Origin: Bin87 sp963668585
GTDB lineage: Bacteria; Chloroflexota; Dehalococcoidia; Lucifugimonadales; UBA3495
Direction of reading: 5' to 3'
Assembly: GCA_963668585.1 (NCBI GenBank)
Contig: OY764869.1
Coordinates: 2,790,001 to 2,854,000 of the forward strand
DNA: 64,000 bases
Shown here: in pieces, positions 24,261 through 33,209 of the stretch
Layout of the letters: each line of letters starts with the position of its first letter
Numbering within the stretch: the stretch's first letter is position 1
Position numbers and translations under genes: made by a program
The notes under the pieces: model-generated
Databases searched by the model: none
Seen by the model: only the letters and a program-made list of their open reading frames with translations
Told to the model about the DNA's origin: nothing

Positions 24261-25832
24261 TCATTCTGCGATGGGTCGTGAAATGATCCACAAACTCACG
24301 CAAGTGTAGCACACCATCAGGACGAGCATGGGCACCTGACTCAGCAATGCCGATCGGCGGTCGGGGTACAGACGCACCGCCTGCACGTGGGCCAGATAGA
24401 CGCCGGCAATATGCCCGATGACAATTGCGGAGATGGAGAAATACCAGATGAAAACCGGCGACAGCACTCCGATATTGATGATGGCGTGAGCCGTGCCGAA
24501 CAGGTCCCAACCCCACCCGAGAGGGTCCGACGCAAGGACAATGAACCTCTGGCCATTGATCAACAGGAAGCCCAGGAAATGCGCGTAATGGTATGCCAAT
24601 GCGATGGGCAGGAGCGAGAATACAAACATGGTGGCCATTTGAGAGCCGTTGGGATTGCGGCCCGCGTTCGATGCGGGCAATATCGCCATGACGCGGCAGG
24701 TTGCAACGTAAAAGATGCCGAACACCACGGGCAAACCGAGCACGCCAATCAGGTTTGCCCAGTATCCCCCGTACCTGGGGAATTGCAGCAAAAATTGTGT
24801 GCTGAAGACCACCCACTCGGGCGTTGCGGAAAGTCCGTCGAATGAGACGGTTGAGAGTAGCAGAATGACGTGGCAAACGACGGTGGCGGTAACGACGCCC
24901 AACCGGTTGAGCCCCACGCAGAATGGTCGCACGTTGAACTCGCGTTGATCCGGTGGGGCTGCGGCGTAACATTCATAACAGTCCACACAGTCGGCTACGC
25001 CCGCCGAACAACGGCCTCCGCTGGAGCATTGGGAGCATCCGGAGACGGGAGCGCGCACTTCCGTCAGAGAGAACCGCGACATGAACCCGTACACTACCGT
25101 GAATCCTTCGGCGTTTCGCAGCCAGGTGTCTCGGCCGAACAGGTACATCCCCACGAAGTTGTACGCGGTATATCCGATGAGTATCAGCCCCAGCACACGC
25201 GGCCCCGCCGCGCTGGCAACCACGGTTTCCAGGATGGCGAATCCCACGAAGACCAGCACCGCGGGCCAGGGTCCCCAGCGGGCCGGATAGGGTCGATTTT
25301 TGCTCAACCGTTGTCCGGGCGCAAGCGCGCCGGTGACCGCCTCGGCCCAACCCCAGGCAACCTTCCACGGGTTCACCAGAGCCCAGAGGTTGCCGAACAA
25401 GGCCGTGAAGAAGCTGAGGCCGACCCAAAATGCGACGTACACTGCCGCCGGGGCCGGGTTGAGCGCGGCGCGCTCGGTACCGATCAACCCTCCCATAATC
25501 ACGTAGGCGGTCAACAGCACCGACAGGGACTGCAACGTCCCTGCGACCCATGGAGACTGCAACAGCCATCCCACCGCCGGCGCTCGCAAGAGGTTGTAGC
25601 GTGGATACTCGCGGTGCGCAGCCTCACCTTTCAGGAACACCGCCACCACACCGAACGACAGGACGACCGCGATTGCGCCCGCAATGACGAACAGCGACAA
25701 TGGCAACGGCAGGTCGTACCGTTCACCGAAGCCGTGGGCATAGGCCGGCATCGCCATGGCAGCGGTGGCCATCGCGAGCAGGAATGCGGCAGCCAATCCC
25801 GCCCACATTGCGCGGCGCCTCATCCACCCCAT
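24261..25832 (-). CDS. Polytopic membrane protein with a central cysteine cluster
   Basis: This 523-residue protein of no family I can name has a probable signal peptide (MWAGLAAAFLLAMATAAMA, cleavage near AYA-HG), then about eleven hydrophobic helices. Between helices, residues 266-288 contain six cysteines (CSQCSSGGRC, then CVDCYEC), with further Cys at 305 and 320; the spacing resembles a metal or Fe-S binding knot rather than disulfides. The gene starts 5 nt after the YtkA-like gene, so the two probably form one complex. The Ala-His-Gly start of the mature protein could itself be a copper site, which would fit the partner; this is inference. Confidence 0.7.
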   Translation of the reverse strand: MGWMRRRAMWAGLAAAFLLAMATAAMAMPAYAHGFGERYDLPLPLSLFVIAGAIAVVLSFGVVAVFLKGEAAHREYPRYNLLRAPAVGWLLQSPWVAGTLQSLSVLLTAYVIMGGLIGTERAALNPAPAAVYVAFWVGLSFFTALFGNLWALVNPWKVAWGWAEAVTGALAPGQRLSKNRPYPARWGPWPAVLVFVGFAILETVVASAAGPRVLGLILIGYTAYNFVGMYLFGRDTWLRNAEGFTVVYGFMSRFSLTEVRAPVSGCSQCSSGGRCSAGVADCVDCYECYAAAPPDQREFNVRPFCVGLNRLGVVTATVVCHVILLLSTVSFDGLSATPEWVVFSTQFLLQFPRYGGYWANLIGVLGLPVVFGIFYVATCRVMAILPASNAGRNPNGSQMATMFVFSLLPIALAYHYAHFLGFLLINGQRFIVLASDPLGWGWDLFGTAHAIINIGVLSPVFIWYFSISAIVIGHIAGVYLAHVQAVRLYPDRRSALLSQVPMLVLMVCYTCVSLWIISRPIAE

Positions 25833-25837
25833 GCGCC

Positions 25838-26419
25838 TCAGCCTCGCCGCCGTTGGAGAGTGAGCCACGTCCAGATTCCCACGGCGACGATAGCCACCAA
25901 CACTGCGGTCACCCAGATCCATTGGACGTTGGCGCCGGGTTCGCCTACCTCCAACGGTATTACGAAGTCCGTTTCGCCGCGCTGTGATGACACCGAAAGG
26001 ACGACGTTCCAAGAGCCGACCGCGCTGAACGGGACGTCCACTTCGAAGTACCGCAGTGATTGTTCATTCAGGACGCGATGGGGGCCGAAACTCTGCGTGC
26101 CCGCAGGTCCGGATGCGGACACGCGCATCCTGATGTCAGTGTCTCGCAGCAGTTGCTCGTTCTGGACATCGAAGACCTGAATGGCCAGGTGGGTCTGGGG
26201 AATGACGGGACGCGCGGGGATGATGCCAACAACCATCCGGTACGGACCCTGAACGCGGTCCATGATCGTGGTGGAAGCGCCATTTGCTTCCGCGTTGCCG
26301 TTGACCGAAATCATCGCCAACCCCGCAAGCGCAAAACCGGCCGCGAGCGCCACCCAGAATGCGCTGACCCACCAATTTTTCGGATTCAGGCGAGAGCCCA
26401 GATTGACAATGCTTTTCAC
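25838..26419 (-). CDS. Membrane-anchored protein with YtkA/FixH-like domain
   Basis: This 193-residue protein has an N-terminal transmembrane helix (WVSAFWVALAAGFALAGLAM), an extracytoplasmic beta-sandwich (residues about 55-160: YRMVVGIIPARPVIPQTHLA ... SWNVVLSVSSQRGE) and a C-terminal helix (WIWVTAVLVAIVAVGIWTW) with a basic end. The sandwich matches the YtkA-like fold used in copper delivery or oxidase assembly. It leads a two-gene transcript with the cysteine-cluster membrane protein. Confidence 0.7.
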   Translation of the reverse strand: MKSIVNLGSRLNPKNWWVSAFWVALAAGFALAGLAMISVNGNAEANGASTTIMDRVQGPYRMVVGIIPARPVIPQTHLAIQVFDVQNEQLLRDTDIRMRVSASGPAGTQSFGPHRVLNEQSLRYFEVDVPFSAVGSWNVVLSVSSQRGETDFVIPLEVGEPGANVQWIWVTAVLVAIVAVGIWTWLTLQRRRG

Positions 26420-26548
26420 TTATAACCCGCAGGAATGTATCCGGCGCACGATAACACAAGGTTTTGGGGCCATCAACGAGAATTTCATATCCAGGAAATT
26501 GACATGAGCCGGCGAATACCGACATCAATGGGTGCCATTCGTTCAAAC

Positions 26549-26577
26549 TTGACGCTGTTAGTCCGTCAGAATACACT
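26549..26577 (+). promoter_or_regulatory. Promoter of the NYN-LOTUS gene
   Basis: TTGACG at 26549-26554, a 17-bp spacer and TACACT at 26572-26577. Transcription would start near 26584, 20-30 nt before the ribosome site AAGGTGAGG (26606-26614). Confidence 0.65.
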
Positions 26578-26621
26578 TTATGCTACATACGCTCCAAGGA
26601 TGAGCAAGGTGAGGTTCCATC

Positions 26622-28292
26622 ATCGCTATTCAACAAATCAATGGCAACCCGGCATTCAGTGAAGACGTAGCATTATTCATCGATTGGGAGAACTTCAAAA
26701 TAAGTCTGGCGGTGCGCGGCAGGACACCGAACGTGTCGGCGCTCAAGGAAGAAGTCTCCAACCATGGCCGGGTGGTGGTCGGAAAAGCATACGCGGATTG
26801 GGTGACCCGCGCTCCTGAGTTGAAGGGAGCCAGCCAATTCATCCAGGACCCTCCCTCCCTTTACGCTGCGGGCATTGAACCGGTTTACGTGCCGACCCGT
26901 CTGCCCCTCAGCGGATCCTACCAGTCGGGCCGCACCATCGCAGTCAAGAACAGCGTCGATGTGAAGATGACGGCGGACTGCATCGACACAGCGCACAACT
27001 TTCCCAACATCAAGACCTTCGTGCTGGTGTCGGGCGATTCCGATTTCATCCACGTCATCAATTCCCTACGTGCAGTGGGGAAGCGCGTGCTGGTGGTGGG
27101 CGTGTCCTGGGCAACCTCCAGGCGCATGGCCGACCACGTTGACGGCCTCATATTTTACGACGCCGACGTGGATCCCATAGACGTCGAACCCGTGGTGCAG
27201 CGGGGCCAATTCTCCCGCAATCGCCAGCCGACGCCGGCGCCGCTGACCAACCCGGGCCGGCACCAGTTACCGGAAGTGATCCGCGCCATCGAAGACGTGA
27301 TACGGACCGAACGAGCGGCCGGGCACACGCTCCTTCTCACATCATTAAAGCAGCGACTGGTGAGGCGCATCGCCGGGTTTGATGAACGCAAGCTGGGATT
27401 CTCCGGCTTCAAGAAGTTGATGCTGCGCGTCGCCGAAGAGGGGAACATCAAAATCCGCAGCGTGGACCTGGTGGACTGGATCCTGATGGCAGACGAACCG
27501 GATCCCGTACCGGAAATCAGGGATCAGGATGATCATGACGACCAGGCGGATCGGTATAACCGGGACGAGCAGCGCGAACCGTCCACAGCCGATCAGGATG
27601 AAGATCAGGACTATGCCGACGCCCCGGCCGCTGAATATGAGACCGATGACGTTGAAGATGAACCGGTTGAAGAAGAGCGGGCGCCGGCCGCACCCGTCAC
27701 CCGGGCGCCGGAACCACAGGTCGTACAGCGTCCTGCTCCCGAGCGGTACGATGGCCAGTTGACCGAAGCGGTGAAGGGCCTGGACCTTCCAGACTTCGAG
27801 GACGAATCGGCAGACGTGGCACAGGTGGCGGATCTGATCGTAATGGGTCATACGCTGGAAGAGCGTGACGGCCCTGATTACGTGATGTTCAACGCCCTGT
27901 GCAACGAGATCAGCCAGGCGCTGTCAGCCGGTGTAGAGGCCGAGGATCCCACCGTAATGGCTCATTGGGGAGAGGAAATCTCCCGCGCCTACATCATCAA
28001 GCTCATTCGGAGCCTCGCGTCCAACGAGGTGTTCAAATACCGCAACGTGAGCGTACGCGACGCGGAAACCAACCGGATGCGAAGGCGCCGGGTGTTCGGC
28101 CTCAATCGCTCGCATCCGTTGATCGGGGTCGCACTGGCCGCAAGGTTGGGCCTGCCGCTCGAACAGGCGGAGCAGGACACCGCCGGAATCAACGACGCGT
28201 TGGCCACGCCCGCGTTGGCCTCGCATGATTCAGCCGAAGCGGACCACGCGGAATCAGCAGAAGACGCTGAAGCGGCGGTTCTTTTTTCCTAG
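26622..28292 (+). CDS. NYN-domain RNase-like protein with OST-HTH/LOTUS domain; probable AUC start
   Basis: This is about 556 residues. The N-terminal NYN (PIN-like) domain has VALFIDWENF (first acidic residue), SVDVKMTAD and VLVSGDSDFIHVI, the acidic residues of a metal-dependent RNase site. A LOTUS domain (about 260-330: SLKQRLVRRIAGFDERKLGF) is followed by a long acidic, low-complexity linker and a C-terminal helical domain. The first ATG/GTG/TTG in frame (GTG 26712) would delete the FIDWEN motif, and a stop at 26610-26612 closes the frame. Within that gap AUC at 26622 lies 7 nt after GAGG. Either a rare start or a base error is implied. NYN-LOTUS proteins are linked to RNA turnover. Confidence 0.75.
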   Translation: MAIQQINGNPAFSEDVALFIDWENFKISLAVRGRTPNVSALKEEVSNHGRVVVGKAYADWVTRAPELKGASQFIQDPPSLYAAGIEPVYVPTRLPLSGSYQSGRTIAVKNSVDVKMTADCIDTAHNFPNIKTFVLVSGDSDFIHVINSLRAVGKRVLVVGVSWATSRRMADHVDGLIFYDADVDPIDVEPVVQRGQFSRNRQPTPAPLTNPGRHQLPEVIRAIEDVIRTERAAGHTLLLTSLKQRLVRRIAGFDERKLGFSGFKKLMLRVAEEGNIKIRSVDLVDWILMADEPDPVPEIRDQDDHDDQADRYNRDEQREPSTADQDEDQDYADAPAAEYETDDVEDEPVEEERAPAAPVTRAPEPQVVQRPAPERYDGQLTEAVKGLDLPDFEDESADVAQVADLIVMGHTLEERDGPDYVMFNALCNEISQALSAGVEAEDPTVMAHWGEEISRAYIIKLIRSLASNEVFKYRNVSVRDAETNRMRRRRVFGLNRSHPLIGVALAARLGLPLEQAEQDTAGINDALATPALASHDSAEADHAESAEDAEAAVLFS

Positions 28293-28304
28293 CCACGACC
28301 GCTG

Positions 28305-28319
28305 AGGGCGCAACGCCCT
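28305..28319. terminator. Short hairpin between convergent genes
   Basis: AGGGCG-CAA-CGCCCT lies between the NYN-LOTUS stop and the purL stop. It is a small stem without a T-run. Confidence 0.35.
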
Positions 28320-28322
28320 GGG

Positions 28323-30581
28323 TCAACTCCAAACGCCGTCCAGTCCGCCGTACCAGGCGCGGGCCAGTTCGTCCATCGGCACGTCCAACAGGGCGCCGAT
28401 GCGTAACCTGCCTCCGCCTGTTTCGCCAATCACGGTCGCTGGAACACCGGCGGATTCAGCCGCCGCCAACACAGCCGGCGCGATTTCCGGTGAGACGGAA
28501 ATCAGGATGCGGGACGCGGCTTCGCCAAACAGGGCGGCGTCCCAACGTTGGGGTATGGTGGCCGCAAACGCATCCAGGGTCTGGAAGCCTGTGGGTTCGC
28601 TACCACCCACTCGTGGATTGCCCAGGATGCAGGATTCCGCCAGCGCGACGGCGAACCCTCCGTCTGAGCAGTCGTGGGCGGAAAGCGCCAGGCCATCCGC
28701 GATGAGTTGCCGGCACAGGGCTTGCACGGCGTATTCCAGGTCCAGATTGATGCCAGGTTTCCCGCGGGTCATGCCGTGTACCGTGGACAGGTACTCGCTG
28801 CCCGCCAAGTCGGAATCGTCGGCGGACAGGCGATCTGCGCCCACCAACACCACCGTCAAGCCGTCCGACGGGAATCCGGCGCCGCAGTGGTTCCTTGCAT
28901 CTTCAAGGAGTCCGAGGCCTCCGACGATGGGAGTCGGGAATATCGCTGTGCCCTGGCTTTCGTTATAGAGGCTCACATTTCCGCTGACCACCGGCACTCC
29001 CAATCGGCGGCAAGCGTCGGCGACTCCGGAGATGCACTGTTCAAGTTGGTAATAGATCTCGGGGCGTTCCGGGTTTCCAAAGTTCAGGCAGTCGGTGAGC
29101 GCCAGTGGCTCCGCTCCCACACAGGACAGATTCCGCGTGACCTCCGCCACGATGCGCTGTGCGCCCGAATAGGGATCCAGGAAGCAATGCCTGCCATTAC
29201 CGTCGATTGCAACCGCGATGGCCTGACCGGTTTCCTTGATGCGCAAAACGGCGGCATCGCCGGCGCCCGGTCCCACCACCGTGTTGGTCTGAACCTGGTG
29301 GTCGTACTGCCGATACACGTGCCGACGGCTGGCGATGTTGGGCGAGGCCAACAGCCGAGTTAGGACTGCGCTGGCTCCGCTCAACCCGACGGATTCGGGC
29401 AAGGGAACGTCTGATAGCGACAGATGCTGACGCTCTGAATCCTCCGGCGCCGGTTGCCCGTTCAGTCGATACCTTGGGGCGTCCCCCAAATGTGTGACCG
29501 GCGCGGCGGCTATCGTTTCGGAACCGTCCATGACGCGAGCCGTCTGTTCCTCGGTGACAACGCCCACCGGTCGGCACGGCACGTCCCATTTCTCGAACAC
29601 CGCGCTGACATCATCGACGTATGCCGGCGATGTTACCAGGAGCATCCTTTCCTGGGATTCCGACAGCATGACCTCATAACCGGACATGCCCGACTCCCGG
29701 CGGTGGACCCGGTTTATGTCGAGCGAGAAACCACGCTGCCCTCTCGCCACAGACTCCACGGCGGCGCTGGTGAGGCCGGCGGCTCCCAGATCCTGCAGGG
29801 CCTGCACCTTGCCGGTTGCGAGGGCTTCGAGGCACGCTTCGATCAGCACCTTTTCGAGGAATGGGTTGCCTACCTGTACGGTGGGCCGGAGTTCCTGTTC
29901 TTCCTCGAACGTGCGGGAAGCCAAGCCCGACGCGCCGTGTATTCCGTCGCGGCCGGTTCCCGCGCCGACGAGCAGCAGCACATGACCGGGCGTGTCCGCG
30001 GCGGCGCTTGCGAGGCTATCGACCGGGGCGATACCCACGCACATGGCATTGACCAGGGGATTGTGCGAATAGGAGTCGTCGAAATAGATTTCTCCGGCCA
30101 CATCGGGAACTCCGATGCAGTTTCCGTACCATCCGATACCATCCACCACGCCCCGCAAGAGCCGACGATTAGCGGGGTCGTCGGGAGGCCCAAAACGCAG
30201 CGAATTGAGCAGGGCAATGGGGCGCGCTCCCATGGCGAGGATGTCGCGGACAATGCCGCCGACGCCGGTGGCCGCCCCCTGCAAGGGTTCCACGGCCGAT
30301 GGATGGTTGTGCGATTCAACCTTGAACACCACCGCCATTCCGTTGCCGATGTCGATGGCGCCGGCGTTCTCCGCGCCGGCCTGCGACAACGTGCGGGACG
30401 AGGTAGAGGGCAGCATTTCCAGCAACGGGCGCGAATGCTTGTACCCGCAATGCTCGCTCCACAGCGCACCGAACATCCCCAGTTCCACGGAATTGGGTTC
30501 GCGGTCCAACCTGTCCACGATCATCTGGTACTCGGCAAAAGAAAGCGCAATCTCGTCTAGGATTTCCTGGGTTACCGGCAT
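28323..30581 (-). CDS. purL: Phosphoribosylformylglycinamidine synthase subunit PurL
   Basis: This ATP-dependent enzyme makes FGAM in purine synthesis. At 752 residues it is the small bacterial PurL that needs PurQ (present at 31622) and PurS. Motifs include SEHCGYKHSRP, KVESHNHPSAVEP, GIGWYGNCIGVPDVAGE and QDLGAAGLTSA in the first half, and GDAAVLRIK, SCVGAEPLALTDCLNFGNP and SAHDCSDGGFAVALAES in the second. No purS was recognised in the window. It is separated from purQ by an EamA gene and has its own likely -10 at 30627-30622. Confidence 0.96.
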   Translation of the reverse strand: MPVTQEILDEIALSFAEYQMIVDRLDREPNSVELGMFGALWSEHCGYKHSRPLLEMLPSTSSRTLSQAGAENAGAIDIGNGMAVVFKVESHNHPSAVEPLQGAATGVGGIVRDILAMGARPIALLNSLRFGPPDDPANRRLLRGVVDGIGWYGNCIGVPDVAGEIYFDDSYSHNPLVNAMCVGIAPVDSLASAAADTPGHVLLLVGAGTGRDGIHGASGLASRTFEEEQELRPTVQVGNPFLEKVLIEACLEALATGKVQALQDLGAAGLTSAAVESVARGQRGFSLDINRVHRRESGMSGYEVMLSESQERMLLVTSPAYVDDVSAVFEKWDVPCRPVGVVTEEQTARVMDGSETIAAAPVTHLGDAPRYRLNGQPAPEDSERQHLSLSDVPLPESVGLSGASAVLTRLLASPNIASRRHVYRQYDHQVQTNTVVGPGAGDAAVLRIKETGQAIAVAIDGNGRHCFLDPYSGAQRIVAEVTRNLSCVGAEPLALTDCLNFGNPERPEIYYQLEQCISGVADACRRLGVPVVSGNVSLYNESQGTAIFPTPIVGGLGLLEDARNHCGAGFPSDGLTVVLVGADRLSADDSDLAGSEYLSTVHGMTRGKPGINLDLEYAVQALCRQLIADGLALSAHDCSDGGFAVALAESCILGNPRVGGSEPTGFQTLDAFAATIPQRWDAALFGEAASRILISVSPEIAPAVLAAAESAGVPATVIGETGGGRLRIGALLDVPMDELARAWYGGLDGVWS

Positions 30582-30621
30582 CGTTACTCACTCACGTTGT
30601 CATTTGAGCCACTGAGAAGGC

Positions 30622-30627
30622 ATTATA
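30622..30627 (-). promoter_or_regulatory. -10 element for purL
   Basis: TATAAT on the minus strand lies 41 bp before the purL ATG in the 114-bp gap after the EamA gene. No good -35 was seen. Confidence 0.4.
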
Positions 30628-30695
30628 TTGAAAATCCCATGTGTGACCGGCGCGGCCGCGCCGCCGACGGTCCGGACCGGGCCAGCCCGCAAGGA

Positions 30696-31619
30696 TCACA
30701 GGACTCCGCCCACGACCACCAGGGCGACCCCGCACACGGCCATCAGGGTCCCGATGACCAACTCTTTGGTCACACTTTCGGTGCGGCGAAGTAGCACCCG
30801 CGCCAGGAACAGGGTCACCAGCGGGTTGCAGGACACGATCGGGGCGATGACCAGGATGTTGGACCCCTCGCGGGTGACCGCGAAGTAGAGGGATATCACC
30901 GCGCAGGCGGCCGCGAATCCGGCCAGGAACACGTAGATGGACGCCTGCCAGGACTGGACTGACTTCTGCGCGGCCTCTTTGCCGAACAAGGGGGAGAGCA
31001 GCACGGTGGCGAAAAACATGCTGCCGGCGGCCATGATCAGCGGGGACCCGAATTGGAGGCTCAACACGCGCCCGCTGAGCGTGGATGCGCCGTAACAGGC
31101 GGCGGCCAATATCGCGAGACCGTATCCGGCCACCGATTTCCAGTCGCTTCCCCAACTCTGGCGGAGGAAATTGCCCCCGGTGAGGGCGAGACCGGTCACC
31201 ACGACCAGGGTTCCCAAACCAAGCAGAGGGTTCAAATGTTCGTTGAATCCGGTAACCCCCATGCGGGTGAGGGTTATTGCGTAAAGGGCCGAGAAAAGAG
31301 CGGCGCTGCCCACGATGGGGGTGACCCGGGACGCGCCGATCATATTGATCGCGATGTATTGTTGAGACCGGCCTCCAAGATAGGTGAGGATTCCGTTGGC
31401 GAACAGCCAGGCCATCGCGATTGCGGGGAGCGCGATTACGGCTCGAAATTCGAAGACCAGCGCGAGGGTGCCCGCCAGCAGTGTGGAGGCGACCAACGAG
31501 ATCAACGCGCCGGGCATGGGGCGCAACCCGCCCTGGGCGGTCATGCCCAACCGGGCGAGCACAGCCGAACTGCCAAACCCCAGCACCGCGACGCACGCCA
31601 AAGCGAGGGACAGCAGCAT
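30696..31619 (-). CDS. EamA/DMT-family transporter
   Basis: This 307-residue membrane protein has ten hydrophobic helices arranged as two EamA repeats (first LLSLALACVAVLGFGSSAVL; second starting near YGLAILAAACYGASTLSGRV; last VIGTLMAVCGVALVVVGGVL). Such carriers export metabolites, including purines and amino acids. The ATG is 2 nt after purQ and upstream of purL, so it is probably co-expressed with purine synthesis; a purine-related cargo is inference. Confidence 0.85.
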   Translation of the reverse strand: MLLSLALACVAVLGFGSSAVLARLGMTAQGGLRPMPGALISLVASTLLAGTLALVFEFRAVIALPAIAMAWLFANGILTYLGGRSQQYIAINMIGASRVTPIVGSAALFSALYAITLTRMGVTGFNEHLNPLLGLGTLVVVTGLALTGGNFLRQSWGSDWKSVAGYGLAILAAACYGASTLSGRVLSLQFGSPLIMAAGSMFFATVLLSPLFGKEAAQKSVQSWQASIYVFLAGFAAACAVISLYFAVTREGSNILVIAPIVSCNPLVTLFLARVLLRRTESVTKELVIGTLMAVCGVALVVVGGVL

Positions 31620-31621
31620 GT

Positions 31622-32323
31622 TTAGCTTGCGTGCCCCTCGACCGCCGCGATCATGGACCCGAAGATCAGGTTGCCGTCGTCGGACCCCAACAGCATCTCG
31701 CAACTGCGTTCCGGGTGCGGCATCAGCCCCAGGACGTTGCCGGCTTCGTTGACGATGCCGGCGATGTTGGCTACCGAACCGTTGGGGTTGGCCCGATCCG
31801 TGGCCGCGCCGTCGGAGTCGCAATACCGGAACACGATGCGACCATTTTCTTCCAGGTCCGCCACTGTGCGCGCATCGGCGTAGTAATTTCCCTCGCCATG
31901 TGAGACGGGCACCGCCAGCAATTGGCCGGTTTCGCAGAGGTTGGTGAACGGCGTGTCGGCGCGTTCGGTCCGCAGGGAAGTCCATTGACAACGGTATTCG
32001 AGGTGGCCGTTGCGCCGGAGCGCGCCCGGCAGCAGGCCTGCCTCGCACAATATCTGGAAACCGTTGCATATGCCGATCACGGGTCCGCCGGCGTCAGCGA
32101 AGGTTTTCACGGCCGCCATCACCGGCGAAAAGCGCGCGATGGCCCCTGCACGCAGGTAGTCGCCGTAGGAAAAACCCCCTGGGACTATGATGGCGTCGTA
32201 GGGCGAGAGATCGTCGTTCTTGTGCCAGACGTATTCGGCTTCCTGTTGCAGCACGCCGCTGACGGCGTGGTGGCAATCGGTGTCGCTCCAGGTGCCCGGG
32301 AAAACCAGGATGCCGAATCGCAT
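31622..32323 (-). CDS. purQ: Phosphoribosylformylglycinamidine synthase glutaminase subunit PurQ
   Basis: This class I glutamine amidotransferase supplies ammonia to PurL. The 233-residue protein has FPGTWSDTDC, PGGFSYGDYLRAGAIA, the nucleophile elbow VIGICNGFQIL (catalytic Cys), and PVSHGEGNYYA plus LGLMPHPER (catalytic His and Glu region). It lies 8 nt downstream of the YqeY gene and 2 nt upstream of the transporter. Confidence 0.96.
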   Translation of the reverse strand: MRFGILVFPGTWSDTDCHHAVSGVLQQEAEYVWHKNDDLSPYDAIIVPGGFSYGDYLRAGAIARFSPVMAAVKTFADAGGPVIGICNGFQILCEAGLLPGALRRNGHLEYRCQWTSLRTERADTPFTNLCETGQLLAVPVSHGEGNYYADARTVADLEENGRIVFRYCDSDGAATDRANPNGSVANIAGIVNEAGNVLGLMPHPERSCEMLLGSDDGNLIFGSMIAAVEGHAS

Positions 32324-32331
32324 GGGACGGA

Positions 32332-32787
32332 TCAGACCAATGATTCCAACAGATCCGACACTACGGAGTTGACCAGGCTGCCATCCGCCTTGCCGCGCAC
32401 CTGCGGCATGATCCGACCCATCACCTTGCCGCGGTCGCCCGGGCCCGTCGCCCCGACTTCTGCAATGACGCTTCTGGCCAGCGACGATATGGCTTCGGAA
32501 TCCATCTGCTCCGGCATGTACTCGGTCAATATCGCCAGGGCGGCTTCTTCCTTCTCCACCAGATCGGTGCGACCACCCTGGCCGAACATCTCGATGCTCT
32601 CACGCCGGTCCTTGGCCTGTTTGACCACGACGTCGGTAACGCCAGAGTCATCCAGTTCCTTCAGCGTGTTCTTTTCGACCAACTGGATCTGGCTCTTCAA
32701 AAACCGAAGAGTTTCGAGTCGCTCCCGATCCCGGGCACGCATACTGTTGCGGATGTCTTCATCCAGCCGATTTTTGATATCTGCCAT
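32332..32787 (-). CDS. GatB/YqeY domain protein
   Basis: This 151-residue helical protein resembles the tail domain of the GatB amidotransferase subunit: LDEDIRNSMRARDRERLETLRFLKSQIQ at the start, IEMFGQGGRTDLVEKEEAALAIL in the middle and MGRIMPQVRGKADGSLVN near the end. Free-standing YqeY may bind tRNA; function is not settled. The ATG at 32787 follows a GGGTACC context; an in-frame upstream extension lacks family similarity. It leads the purQ transcript. Confidence 0.9.
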   Translation of the reverse strand: MADIKNRLDEDIRNSMRARDRERLETLRFLKSQIQLVEKNTLKELDDSGVTDVVVKQAKDRRESIEMFGQGGRTDLVEKEEAALAILTEYMPEQMDSEAISSLARSVIAEVGATGPGDRGKVMGRIMPQVRGKADGSLVNSVVSDLLESLV

Positions 32788-32961
32788 GGGTACCCGCCCT
32801 CTGGTTGCCTGATGTTTCGACAGTTGATTACGCGGTGGCGCAATGACAATGCTACAACGCCGCCCAGCGTCGGCGCAACCGGGCTGGCTGATCGGCCCGT
32901 GTCTTTCGATTATCCTGGCGAACGGTGGTTGCTGATGCCGAAACGGTTCCCTGTTCACTGT

Positions 32962-32994
32962 CCGCTCGTCCTTCGACAGGCTCAGGATGAGCGG
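32962..32994 (+). repeat. 33-bp dispersed hairpin element, copy 4 (AGGA type)
   Basis: Arms CCGCTCGTCCT and AGGATGAGCGG with the centre TCGACAGGCTC. It is embedded in a roughly 120-bp stretch (32904-33026) similar to 2253-2373. The gene-free interval is 32788-33209. Confidence 0.88.
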
Positions 32995-33154
32995 ACTATC
33001 TTGTCTGCCATCAACTCAGTGTGAACGGACTTCCGTATTTTTCGTCGATAATCCAAGTACCCTGGTCACTCGGTCCAGTTCTTCATGGGTAGGGCTGACC
33101 GCGGGCGGACTACCCACGCGCACTGATCCGGTGGAGTTGCAGACCCACGCGAAA

Positions 33155-33180
33155 GAGGGGAGGCCAATTGACCTCCCCTC
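33155..33180 (-). terminator. Terminator of the PrpD-family gene
   Basis: GAGGGGAGG and CCTCCCCTC enclose an 8-nt loop. On the minus strand it is followed by TTTCGCG and lies 30 nt after the PrpD-family stop. Confidence 0.6.
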
Positions 33181-33209
33181 AAGTGGTACCCAATACGGAT
33201 TGACCGGGT

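Noticed and set aside
24870..26180. Long open frame (436 codons) antisense to the two-gene membrane unit
   Set aside because: It is a high-GC shadow: the opposite strand encodes signal peptide, transmembrane helices and a YtkA-like domain, while this frame has low-complexity Arg/His/Gly content.
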